A stretch of DNA of 64,000 nucleotides from positions 219,456,962-219,520,961 of the forward strand of contig CM077644.1 in NCBI GenBank assembly GCA_039707465.1, read 5' to 3'. Below, piece after piece: positions 1 through 11,014 of the stretch. Origin of the DNA: Rhabdophis nuchalis. Its lineage: Eukaryota > Chordata > Lepidosauria > Squamata > Natricidae. Both the position numbers and the translations under genes were made by a program. The notes under the pieces were generated by a model, which worked only from the letters and a program-made list of their open reading frames with translations, had not been told where the DNA came from and searched no databases. The stretch's first letter is position 1, and the number at the start of each line of letters is the position of its first letter.

Positions 1-720
<720 letters not shown>

Positions 721-1200
721 CAAAATGTCATAATACTCTGTCCATAAGATTTAGGAAATACAGTAGGTGGTAGGTAGGTAGGTAGGTAGGTAGGTAGGTA
801 GGTAGGTAGGTAGGTAGATAGATAGGGGGATATATAGAGAGAGGGAGAAATACAGTAGAGGGATATAGAGAGAGAGGGAGAAATACAGTAGAGGGATAGA
901 GAGAGAGAGGCCGAGGGCGACGGAGGCCATTGCCTGTCCCTTCGGAACAGCACTCGCCTATCTCTCAGGACCAACTGACCCATGTTCAACTGCAGTTCAC
1001 ATGGAACCCTTCTCCACTTCAAAGTAGGTAGGTAGGTAGGTAGGTAGAGGGACATACGGAGAGGTAGGTAGGTTGGGGGTTATACAGTGGTTGTGTGTAT
1101 GTGTTTGCGTGTGCAGGTGTAGATCTTCACACAGATTGGTTGGCCATTTAACCAGACTGGGCCACAGCAACGCGTGGCCAGGAATGGCTAGTAAATAAAA
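721..1200 (-). repeat. Unclassified interspersed repeat with internal tetranucleotide tracts
   Basis: Read on the minus strand, 1075-1197 matches 59389-59520 (actagccattcctggcc, acgcgttgctgtgg, aaatggccaaccaatctgtg). Both copies then carry (CCTA)n-type tracts; here these are at 768-818 and 1023-1047, with further purine-rich (GAGA) tracts between them. The element class is not recognised. The (ATT)n tail of LINE copy 1 directly abuts it. Confidence 0.6.
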
Positions 1201-1882
1201 TATAACATAGACATCATTCTATATCCATTGTATAATATAAAATGTGCTATAAGGCAGTAGTTTTACAATATAAAATGGGTATAACATGAAGCCTTTCAAG
1301 ATTGGTAGTTCCTAAAACCTATGTGTATAGGGTGTGTTGCTTTTGAAAACGAAATGGGAAAAATGATTCTTTGCCTGTGGCCGAGCCTTCCCATCTATGA
1401 TAACTACTAGATGCTGTGATATTCATAAAATCACAATTCTGCGTTTAATTACTGAATACAGAAGAAAGAAATATACTGGTATATTTCTTTCTTGTTCAGT
1501 AATTGTTCATTGTATCACAATCATGTGGCATGCTTGACAAGAATAAAACTGGCAAAATACCTTGGTTTTGTTGGTTTTAGTCATTATCCCTTCTGATGCT
1601 CTACTATGACTAAGAATTCATCAATCCTGTCTTGCTGAAAAAATTCTTTAAAGCAGGAAGCATTTTGCAAATGAGACCTCAGCTTTTTGAAACAGGTGTG
1701 AGAATATGTAAGGCTGGTGCCGGAAATCTGCCCTTTTGAACTTTTGATGTCCAGGCAAACAAAATAGGATTCTCATTAAAACATTGATAATTGCATTCAT
1801 TATTGCCTTGAGTATTTGGTTTCATAAGATATCTGGAGGTATATGCATACTTTCATAAACAAATATATGTGTGTATGTATAC
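1201..1882. other. PLPP1 intron, no recognised feature
   Basis: AT-rich unique-looking sequence. It has a short inverted pair near 1455-1495 (agaaagaaatatactgg and its complement) and no coding signal. Confidence 0.5.
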
Positions 1883-2589
1883 ATCGGGACGCCCTTCGCA
1901 CAGTCACCCATGCTCTCGTGACATCCCGACTGGACTATTGTAACTCTCTCTACATGGGGCTCCCCTTGAGGTGCACCCGAAGACTTCAGCTGGTCCAGAA
2001 TGCAGCCGCGCGAGCAATAATGGGTACCGCAAGGTATACCCATGTAACACCGCTCTTGCGCGAGCTGCACTGGCTACCTGTCGTCTTTCGGGTGCACTTC
2101 AAGGTGTTAGTTCTCATCTTTAAAGCGCTCCATGGCTCGGGACCTAGCTATCTGCGGGATCGGATTCTGCCCCATACATCCTCCCGGCCGATTCGCTCCC
2201 ACAGAGAGGGACTGCTCCGGGTGCCGTCCACTAGACTTTGTCAGCGGGCGACGCCCAGGGGAAGGGCCTTCTCTGTGGCGGGCCCAGCCCTCTGGAACGA
2301 CCTTCCCCCCGACATTAGAACAACTACGGACCTCCGCTCCTTCCGTCAGAAATTAAAAACTCACTTTTTCTGCTTGGCCGGCCTAGGTTAGTCTCTACCT
2401 CAGGGGTTAGGGAATGTTAATTTTAAAATGGGGATTTTAGTGCAGGGACAGTTGATTTAATTTGTTTTTATTGTATTTATTTATGTATATATTTTATGTT
2501 GTTTTAATTTTCCCTGTGCACCGCTCCGAGTCCCCCTGGGGAGAGGACGCGGTATAGAAAAATAAAATCTATCTATCTATCTATCTATA
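1883..2589 (+). mobile_element. LINE copy 2, 5'-truncated, with (ATCT)n tail
   Basis: Begins abruptly within ORF2 (atcgggacgcccttcgcac) and stays in frame to a stop at 2389-2391 (about 168 codons), ending LKTHFFCLAGLG. The 3' UTR ends gagaggacgcggtatag, then (ATCT)n at 2568-2589. The tail unit differs from the (ATT)n of copies 1, 3 and 7. It is flanked by ATGT-type simple sequence on both sides. Confidence 0.85.
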
Positions 2590-4795
2590 CATACACATAA
2601 GATTATTGTGTGCTTTATCTTGTTGCTATAAATAAAATATATGATCAGATATTCTTTTAGCTCTTAAGTCTAAATTGCACCTAAAGATAGTCTGGAATAT
2701 TTTTCTACTGTAATCTAAAGATTACTGTATTGTCTGAACTGTAATAAAGTTTTCATGAGGGAAAAGGAACCTCCCTCAACCATATGGTTGGGCAACTTGG
2801 AAATGTTGAGGACTGTAAATCAAGGGATCCAGAGGTTGACAGAAGTAAAGAATTCTCAGCCAGGTAATTTCAGGGAACACATTAGAAACTGGAATACTTT
2901 CACACTGGGCTCGGAACCCAAAGGGCCATAAAATTAAAGTTTGATATACTGTACTTCGGTTATTACCTGATTTTGAACCTTCTACTTGGAGTCTCTGTAT
3001 TCTTGTTTGTCTCTCCTATGAAGTAGTAAATTGGCTTGCATTCAGAAGGATTTCTGCCATATGGCTGAATTGAATCTAGGAACTGCTGTACCTTAGATGT
3101 TTCATTACAAGTGTTGTCACCTGGAAGTGCCTAGCTAAATTAACATCATTGAAAATAAAGCGAACAGGACATAAAATGGGTCCCACTGGTTTGCCTGGTG
3201 AAAGGGTGTTCGGGCGGCTGCCTCTTTTATTAGCACATATGATAAGGTGATCATGCTTGATATCATGGGAAGAGATGGCTTGGCATTCTCCAGGTGTCTA
3301 AGATTACAAACGATATAACCTGGCATTGGTCATGCTGGTTGAGGTTTATAGGGGCTAATAGAAGCTACAGACCAAATGGAGATCAAAGATATGATTTCCA
3401 TGCAGAAAAGGAAAAACATTATAGAACCCAGAAGTATTATCTGCTTTTTCCCTGCTGTCGTCAGTAACTTCACAAGTGCAGTAAGTTGCCAAGGTTAATG
3501 CATCCCCCTCTTTTTAAAAATTGCTTTTTTTATATATCTATAAGTAAATGTTTAAGTATCCGTTTGGTCTGGGATTTTTTTGTTTGTTTGTGTCTTTAAA
3601 GTATATGCTAATATGGGCTGCCTTACTACAATGAACTTAAAATTCTTCTTTAATGAAAGAGCAGTTCTGAGAACTATATATAAATAAGCACATCTAATTT
3701 TAAATCGCCTTTGTTCGGTCTAAAGAAGGATACATAGTATTTTTAAGTGGAAAACAAAAACAGTAGCAGGGAACAAAATGTAAGTTATTTTGAAATTATA
3801 TTATTTACAGTAAAGTTTTCTGGGTCTACATGCATTCTGGTCCTTAGATAGTAAGCATAAAACTATGTTATTTAAAGAAACATAAATTAACATTTGAATT
3901 GCCGCACCTAAAATTGTTGATACTTTGTTTTCCCCAGAAGTTATTTTGTTAGAATGAACCCTTCCAGTGCTTTGGTAATCAGAATTGGGAGTTTTGGGAA
4001 TTATAGTCCAAGACCTCTAGAGGAATCAGACTGTGGAAGACTGTTTTAATTTAGGAGTTACTCTAATTTCTGAGTTCTTTTTGAAAACTCATTGAGAATT
4101 GTTTCAAGTCTTTTTTACATACTTGGCTTAAACATGGCTGGCTGTTGTATCCAATGACTGACTATTGGTCCAATGAGCGAAACTCACTCATACCGGATCC
4201 ACAAGTCCTGCAATTGAGGAATTTCAGAATATTGTGGATTGTTGGATTCTGTAGTGCTGTCAGTTTGATTTCAAAATACATTTGAAACACAGTACCTTCC
4301 TGTAACTCTTTAAAACAACTGTGTCTTAGGATCACATGGCAGCTACAGCCTTGCAATCTTAGGAAAAGTTACTGTCTAAAACCCTGAGATGAATGCAGAG
4401 AGAGGTGATTAAAACACAATTATTCTCTATTGGTATTGAAGGAGCATTATTGATTAACTGCACAAAATCTTAAAGTCATTTTTTTTCTCCACCAAAAATT
4501 GCAAATAATTTTTCTTTCAAAATTAAGCTGTACTGCCTTTAATTCTATCAGATACCAGATAAAGCAGTGATGAGTTGAAATCCACACCCTTTTAAAAATC
4601 TATTTATCTACAGGATGGCCTTAGAGGGTTTTTGTAACAAAATTTCTATAGTTTAAAAGGGAAACTATCAGACATTGCATGAGGAACAAAATTCCTTGCC
4701 TGATGTTGAAAGAACATGTTAAATAAAAGCATCATATTCTTAATCAACCAAGAACTTTTTAAAGCCTGCAATTACCAGTCAAAATGTGCTACTAA
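2590..4795. other. PLPP1 intron, no recognised feature
   Basis: AT-rich noncoding sequence without a long frame or recognisable element. A short stretch near 3985-4020 (ttttgggaattatagtcc) resembles the end of the foldback elements found elsewhere but is too degraded to call. Confidence 0.5.
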
Positions 4796-5186
4796 TATAG
4801 TTAGTCATTGACTTATGATCTCAGTTGAGCCCCAAATTTCTGTTGCTAACCGCAACATTTGTTAAGTGAATTTTGCCCTATTTTACAGCCTTTCTTGCCA
4901 CAGTTGCTAAGTGAATCATTGCAGTTGTTAAGTTAGTAACATAGTTACTTAGTGAATCTAGCTTCTCCATTGACTTTGCTTGTCAGAAGGTGCCAAAAGG
5001 TGATCACATGACCCGGGGACACTGCAATTGTTATAAATATGAGACGGTTGTCAAGCACCTGAATTTTGATCACATGACCATGGGAATGCTGCAGCGGTCA
5101 TAAGTGTGAAAAAGGTCATAAGTCACTTTTTTCCATGCCACTGTAACTTTGAACGGTCACTAAACGAATTCTTATAACTACTGGTA
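4796..5186. mobile_element. Non-autonomous DNA-transposon-like repeat, near full length
   Basis: The left end (tagtcattgacttatgatc) and right end (ttcttataactactgg) are weak inverted repeats. The interior has repeated TTGTTAAGTGAA-like words and two 'gatcacatgacc' blocks. Related partial copies are at 14640-14781 and 21003-21216. It resembles a common squamate repeat whose ends are related to a 'gtcctcgacttacgacc' terminus. Noncoding; the superfamily is not certain. Confidence 0.6.
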
Positions 5187-5282
5187 CCCCATTTGCCTGT
5201 GGCTTCTATAAAAATACTCTTACTTTGGGGTAATCAGTGATCCAATATGTACAGTTTGAAGAGTCATGTTTGAAATGACTGG

Positions 5283-5640
5283 TTGACCAATTGCACTCAA
5301 TGTGGCGTCCTTAACGGAACTGCATCTACATGGAGGGAAGTATGTAGTGGGGTACCCCAAGAGTCTACTCTTCAAAATCTTCATCAGAGATTTCGGCAAA
5401 GGGATAGAAGGGGAACTCATCCAATTTTGAGACAACACCAAGCTGGCAGGAATAGCCAACACTGCAGAAGAAAGGCCCTATCTAACAAAATGAAATTCAG
5501 TAGTGAGAAAAGTAAGGTTCTACATTTAAGAAAGAAAAACCAAACGGACAGGTATAGAATAGATGGTACCTGGCTCAATAATAGTAACTGCACGATCAAA
5601 TACAGTGAAAAACAAAGCAAGATGTTAGATCTTGGCTTGA
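5283..5640 (+). pseudogene. Decayed CR1 LINE reverse-transcriptase fragment
   Basis: Pieces of a CR1 RT are readable across frameshifts. VCSGVPQEST is motif B. It is followed by a segment resembling LKIFIRDFGKGIEGELI, a decayed motif C (DNTKLAGIANTAE in place of ADDTKLAGI...) and MKFSSEKSKVLHLRKKN. Frame breaks and the lost catalytic Asp pair mark it as inactive. It sits in the sense orientation in the PLPP1 intron. Confidence 0.75.
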
Positions 5641-5654
5641 TGATGTTCACTTGA

Positions 5655-6435
5655 TTTTACTTGATTAGACTCAGCAGTTCTAAAAAAAATGTATGTGAAT
5701 AAGATAGAGAAGGACAATGTTGGCTTAAGTACTGGTTTTTGCCCTGCTCCAAAAAATGATGTATTTATAATGCTGTTATAGTTTCTCTATTCTCAAATTA
5801 TCTGTGACAGTTGTTGACAGGTGTTGCGTAACTTGGGCAGAAGTTGGTTATCCATGAAGCAAAGCAATTTTACATCCAAAATTCAATTTCCTAGTGCTGT
5901 CTGGGAAAGCCAGAGTTATTTGAGAATTCCAAACTTCATACAAAGGCTGAGCAATTCTGCTGCTTTGGCAGAGTGGTCTTGTTGCTGTTGTTACCCAGCT
6001 GTCTCTACTGCAAGATTCCAGTCTAGTCATGAACTATAGTAATTGCGATATAGATAATGCAAGCAGAAGACACCAACTTTTGTCTCAGCTGCTCCTTTGG
6101 GAAGGAAAGGGTGGAGCTTTCTACTTGGTATCATACTTATCATTTGCACCTTGGAATTGCTGTTGATTTTGTCAGCAGAAATGCAAACTCTGGCCTGCTG
6201 TAACTTGTTATAAGACAGGGATGAATGCTTCTGTCAGGGGGGTTCCAAGCAAAGTGTTAGGGAAAGGTGTTCAGGCAGAAAAGTATTATACAATAATGCA
6301 AATGTTCCTGGAGTTAAGCTGCCAAGAGGACTTCCCCAATCTTTAGGAATCTGTATTGGGCAAAAACACTGTACACAGCATCATCTGAAACTGGATTGAT
6401 ATTGCATAGGATTTATATACCAGTAACTGTATACT
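5655..6435. other. PLPP1 intron, no recognised feature
   Basis: Noncoding sequence between the CR1 fragment and the Sauria SINE; nothing recognised on either strand. Confidence 0.5.
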
Positions 6436-7229
6436 GAGGGATGTGGTGGCTCAGTGGCTAAGACTTGTCAATCAGAAAGGACGGCGGTTTGAATCCCTAG
6501 TGCTGCGTAATGGAGTGACCTCCCGTTACTTGTGTTAGGGGTAAAAAACACCCCCGTTGGAAAATAAAGGTGGAAAAGTGCAATATACCGGACAGCAAGA
6601 GATACATTGCTTTAAGCACACAATAACTTTCAAAACACTGATAGTAGAAAAAATAAATAGTCTTTACTTTGTAGTAACTAAAATACTTCTTCCAAACAGT
6701 GATACTAACTCCTCCAACAATAAACAGTCATTCACCAAAACACAGTTATCTTACAGTCAAAACAAACAATGATACTTCTTCCGTCTTCAGCTCCTCCTCA
6801 GTGGCAATCAGGAAGCAAAGGAAAGCAAAAAGGAATGAACTGTGTTCCCAGCTGCCTTTTTATGATTGAGCTGGGAAGCACAACCAATCAGATTCAACAT
6901 AGCCCTTAAAGTTACATATACTCTTTAAGAATCGTGTCTTATATATATTGTCAACCCAACATCAGGATAACTATCCTAACAACTTGTCCCAGCTTCTGCC
7001 AACCTAGCAGTTTGAAAGCATGTAAAAATGCAAGTAGAAAAATAGGAACCACCTTTGGTGGGAAGGTAACAACGTTTGTGCACCTTTGGCATTTATTCAT
7101 GCTGGTCACATGACCTTGGAGACATCTTTGGACAGCACTGCCTCTTCGGCTTTTAAATGGAGATGAGCACTGTCCCCTAGAGTCGGGAACGACCAGCACA
7201 TATGTGTAAGGGGAACCCTTACCTTTAAT
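6436..7229 (+). mobile_element. Sauria-type tRNA SINE, split by a solo LTR
   Basis: The 5' part (6436-6532) has a tRNA-like head with box A (tggctcagtggctaaga) and box B (ggtttgaatccc). The 3' part (6982-7229) resumes at tcccagcttctgccaacct and ends with 'gagtcgggaacgaccagcac' and an ACCTTT-type tail. The interruption is the 449-bp LTR at 6533-6981. Sauria SINEs are squamate elements thought to be mobilised by Bov-B LINEs. Confidence 0.88.
6533..6981 (-). mobile_element. Solo LTR of an endogenous retrovirus or LTR retrotransposon
   Basis: A 449-bp insert with perfect 7-bp terminal inverted repeats (TGTTAGG...CCTAACA), the TG...CA ends of an LTR. It is flanked by a perfect 5-bp duplication (acttg at 6528-6532 and 6982-6986) within a SINE. 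On the minus strand there is a CTGATTGG box and, about 20 bp later, an ATAAAAAGG TATA-like box, which sets the likely orientation. No internal viral genes remain, so it is a recombination remnant. Confidence 0.82.
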
Positions 7230-7273
7230 ACTATACTGTAAGTAGAGATTAATTTGCACATTTTCCTCTAGTC

Positions 7274-7622
7274 CAACGATGGCAAACCTTTTTTTGGCTC
7301 GCGTGCCATAAGCGGGGGGAGTGCAGGGGGGTCATGCGTGTATGTGCTGCACCCATAATGCAATGTGTGACACCCCCCCCCAGTGCGCTTGCATGCATAA
7401 CAAGCACTCCCCCCTTTTTTGCATGCTTTTTTCGCCTTCCCCAGGCTCCAGAGGCTTTATAGGAGTCTGGGGAGGGCGAAAACAGCCTCCCCCCCCCCAG
7501 AGGCCCTCTAGAGGCTTCAGGAGCTTCCATGAAGCCTTCAGAGCGCAAAAAAACAGCCCTATGGGCAAAGTGGAAATTTAGGAACAGACTTCTGGTTTGC
7601 TTGTAGGGCCGGTTTAAGCCCT
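7274..7622 (+). mobile_element. hAT-like non-autonomous element, 3' end lost
   Basis: Starts with a terminus-like 'caacgatggcaaacc' and 'ctcgcgtgcc', followed by C/G-rich low-complexity blocks (aggctccagaggcttt, ctggggagggcgaaaa). It runs directly into LINE copy 3, with no right terminus before it. Short frames here come from the skewed composition and are not genes. A related end is at 17285-17368. Confidence 0.55.
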
Positions 7623-8515
7623 CCCGACCAAGACCGAGTGGCTGTGGTTTCCGGCTGCCCGATTCAACCAGCTCACCCCATCGCTGGCCATAGGGGGCGA
7701 ACATCTTGCCCCTGTGGATGGGGCGCGCAATTTGGGTGTCCTCCTGGATACCCGGCTGTCCATGGAAGATCAAGTGACAGCCGTGGCCAGGAGGGCGTTT
7801 TACCAGGTTCGCCTGGTTCGCCAATTGCGCCCCCTATTGGATCGGGACGCCCTTCGCACAGTCACTCATGCTCTCGTGACATCCCGACTGGACTATTGCA
7901 ACTCTCTCTACATGGGGCTCCCCTTGAGGTGCACCCGGAGGCTTCAGCTAGTCCAGAATGCAGCCGCGCGAGCAATTATGGGGACCACTAGGTCGACCCA
8001 CATAACACCGCTCTTGCGCGAGCTGCACTGGCTACCTGTTGTCTTCCGGGTGCGCTTCAAGGTGTTAGTTATCATCTTCAAAGCGCTCCATGGCTCGGGA
8101 CCTAGCTATCTGCAGGATCGGATCCTGCCCCATACATCCTCACGGCCGATCCGCTCCCACAGAGAGGGACTTCTCCGGGTGCCGTCCACTAGACTCTGTC
8201 AGCGGGCGACTCCCAGGGGAAGGGCTCTCTCTGTGGCGGGCCCGGCCCTCTGGAACGACCTTCCCCCCGATATCAGGATGACTACTGACCTCCGCTCCTT
8301 CCGTCTCAAGCTAAAAACACACTTCTTCTGTCTGGCCGGCCTAGGATAGTCTCTCTGTCTTTGGGGTTTTTAATGGGGTAGTATATTTTTAGTGAATTTT
8401 TAGCACAGGGTTGGTTTAATTGTTTTTTAGAAATGTATGTATTTATTGACTGTTTTTATTCTGCCTGTGCACCGCCCCGGGTCCCTGTGGGGAGAGGGTG
8501 CGGTTTAAAAATAAA

Positions 8516-8549
<34 letters not shown>
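7623..8549 (+). mobile_element. LINE copy 3, 5'-truncated, with (ATT)n tail
   Basis: Starts within ORF2 just after the RT core (cccgaccaagaccgagtgg) and keeps one frame to a stop at 8347-8349, giving about 240 codons ending LKTHFFCLAGLG. The 3' UTR has the terminal box (tgcaccgccccgggtccctg) and an (ATT)n tail at 8515-8549. Close identity to copy 7 implies recent insertion. Confidence 0.87.
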
Positions 8550-8552
<3 letters not shown>

Positions 8553-9486
8553 GTGTTCATCAATTAACATTTTCATATGGATTACGGAACTTAACAGATT
8601 CCTTCAAATCAAGAAAGAAAAAGAATAACAACTTGCTCTCAGAATATTCATTTTTTAAGAATTTTTCTACTTTATTTTTTAGATTTTTTTTCTGTGTTGG
8701 CTTTAGCAGCAGTGAGAGAGACATATTTTAGTAGAAATCATTGCTCTTTTGGCAATTTTCAGAATTTGTACTGCCAAGCTTGCCACATCACAGAAAACGC
8801 TATGTGATTTGATTTACTTTATCACTTTTTCCATAGAGCAGTGCATAAATCATTTGGAACATGGAATTGCCTCAGCTCTTGCACTCACCTTTTGCCATTT
8901 CAGTCCACTTTATAGCTTAACACCTCTTATATTTTCTTGTTTGCTTGTTGGTGATATAAAACAGAAGTTAATACCCAATCTGCTGAAATAGTTTTAATAG
9001 TCATCGAAAGGGATGTTAAAGGTAGAGGAATAGGGGACAGTCCTTTAAGTTAGCTTACTTTTCATGTTAGAAAGCTATAAAGATTTGTATCTAACAAATC
9101 TTGGAAGGAGAAGTGTAAATTCAGAGAAATGTAACATTGGGAGAAGACAAAAGGAAAGAAATGTTTTTCTTAGATGAATGCATGGACTTTGAGTAAGAGG
9201 AAAAAACACTCCATATGAAAGGAGAGCTAGGACAATGGGGCTTAAGTGTAAAGTTGGCAAAAAAAAAAGAGATTCTAGGATCTATTCATAGACAAAACAG
9301 CAACCTGAGAAAGGAAAGGAGATGGTTTTAAAAATTAGCTGCTTCTCTTTAATTCCATTCACAGTAACAACTCCAGAACTGTAGTTTTCATAGAAGTCAG
9401 TGAAGTCTTGAGATCTTTGCATGATAAAATGCAGGAGATTTATTGTCCTTCCATCCTTTTGCCTTGCTTGATTGCCTGCTGACCCC
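8550..9486. other. PLPP1 intron, no recognised feature
   Basis: AT-rich noncoding sequence with short A and T runs; no element or coding frame recognised. Confidence 0.5.
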
Positions 9487-9665
9487 TAATACAATAATAC
9501 AACAGCAGAGTTGGAAGGGACCTTGTAGGTCTTCTAGTCCAACCCCCTGCAAGGGCAGGAACCTTATACCATTTCAGACAAATGGCTATCTAACATCTTC
9601 TTAAAGACTTCCAGGGTTGGGGCATTCACAACTTCTGGAGGCAACTTCCTGTTCCACTCTGGTGC
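9487..9665 (-). mobile_element. CR1 LINE 3' end, antisense
   Basis: The plus strand reads 'agagttggaagggaccttg', 'tctagtccaaccccctgc' and 'accatttcagacaaatggct', the complement of the reptile CR1 3' region. Four similar pieces occur in the window, all in this orientation. Confidence 0.75.
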
Positions 9666-10078
9666 GGGTTCTAGTGTTGTGACCGAGTTTCAGCTCTGGA
9701 GGATATGTCTTAATGCAGGGTGTACCCAGTAAAACTGGGAGTCGACATCTCTGCATGGCAAGAGAAGTTTCAGTTTCTCCTAAACAAAATTGTGTTTACA
9801 AACAAAGTGATTTACAACCAGTTGTGGCATGACCATGATTTGTAACAGTTTTTGTTGGTTTCTGTCTGTCATAAGGATTGTAAAATTGTGTTTGCTTACT
9901 TGTTGCCTTTATTTACAATCACCATGTCTTAGAACTTCTACGCTCCATTGTGGTCGTAAATCGAGGATTATTTGTACCATTTTAGTCTTTTAAACAAAAG
10001 CAAAAACCTTATAGGATCTTAACGGTTAAGAAATTTATTATTATAAAGATCCCATTATACTATTCATGATATTAAAGT

Positions 10079-10290
10079 AACATAGAATAACAGAGTTGGA
10101 AAGGACCTTGGAAATCTTCAAGTCCAACCCTCTGCTTGAGCAGGAGGCCCTACTACCATTTCAGATAAATGATTGTACCCTACAATCTCTTCTTAAAAGC
10201 CTCCAGTGGTGGAGCACCCACAGCTTGTGAAGGCAAGCCATTCCACTGGTTAATTGTTCTTTCTGATTAAAACCTGAGAAAAATACATCC
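10079..10290 (-). mobile_element. CR1 LINE 3' end, antisense, older copy
   Basis: Same region as at 9487-9665 but more diverged (gagttggaaaggaccttgg ... ttccactggttaattgttc). Confidence 0.7.
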
Positions 10291-10514
10291 TTCAGGTATA
10301 ACTGATTCCCAGTTTTGGTAGTGTTGGCACACTACATATAGTTTGTGGGCAACTGTAACAGTTTATTTCTTATTCGTTTTGGAAGACATCATTTGCTTTA
10401 GTTATTTAACTAAAGGCAGAATAAATACTTTCTAGAATAATTGCCTATTTGTACAAACATGCATTTGCAACTACATAGATTTAAGAATATATATGTATGT
10501 ATATATGTATGTAT

Positions 10515-10957
10515 GTGCTTTCGTAGATTTTCGCGGGTGTAAGTATGCTGGTATTGCCATCCTCGGGTGTTTTCCCGTGTATATAGCATGGAGTTGATAT
10601 TGCAACGTTTCGACAAGATCTCACTTGTCATCCTCAGGCTTCGGTCTGTGATTGCGAAGGCGTCGCCCTTCCTTAAATCTTGGTGGGGGGTGGTGGAGTG
10701 CTGACTATTGTTGTGAGTGGGTTGATTGGCTGTGCAGCTGTATCATGATTGGTAGATTGAGGCTGATATTTGTATGTTTCTCCTTATTTTGAATTTCAAC
10801 GGGTGGAGGGTGGGGCTCGTCTGTTGGTCAGTGCTGGTTTCCAGATGTCTGGTAGGTGGGAGGTGTCAACACTTTTGTTCATATTGTTAGGTTGCTTCTC
10901 TATTTCAATGGCTTCTCTGATTATTCTCCTGTTCAGCTGTTCAGCCTTGGAGATCAT
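10515..10957 (-). mobile_element. Penelope-like retroelement 3' fragment
   Basis: On the minus strand 10954-10796 is open for 52 codons plus stop: ISKAEQLNRRIIREAIEIEK, then QPNNMNKSVDTSHLPDIWKP and ALTNRRAPPSTR. The REAIEI-K-NNMN-LP-W-P pattern is like the C-terminus of Penelope GIY-YIG endonuclease polyproteins. Downstream is 'gcctgaggatgacaag' and 'cttgtcgaaacgttgc', the typical noncoding tail, ending 'cgcgaaaatctacgaaagc' before simple repeats. The assignment is by eye. Confidence 0.6.
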
Positions 10958-11014
10958 TGTATGTATGTATGTATGTATGTATGTATGTATGTATGTATGT
11001 ATGTATGTATGTAT
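10958..11014 (+). repeat. (ATGT)n microsatellite
   Basis: About 14 ATGT units ending the Penelope-like fragment on its upstream side. A shorter imperfect ATGT/ATAT tract (10485-10516) lies at the other end. Confidence 0.92.

Noticed and set aside
7249..7824. Minus-strand 191-codon frame, with overlapping plus-strand frames
   Set aside because: It crosses the junction of a hAT-like element and LINE copy 3, and is the shadow of the LINE coding frame plus GC-rich noncoding DNA.
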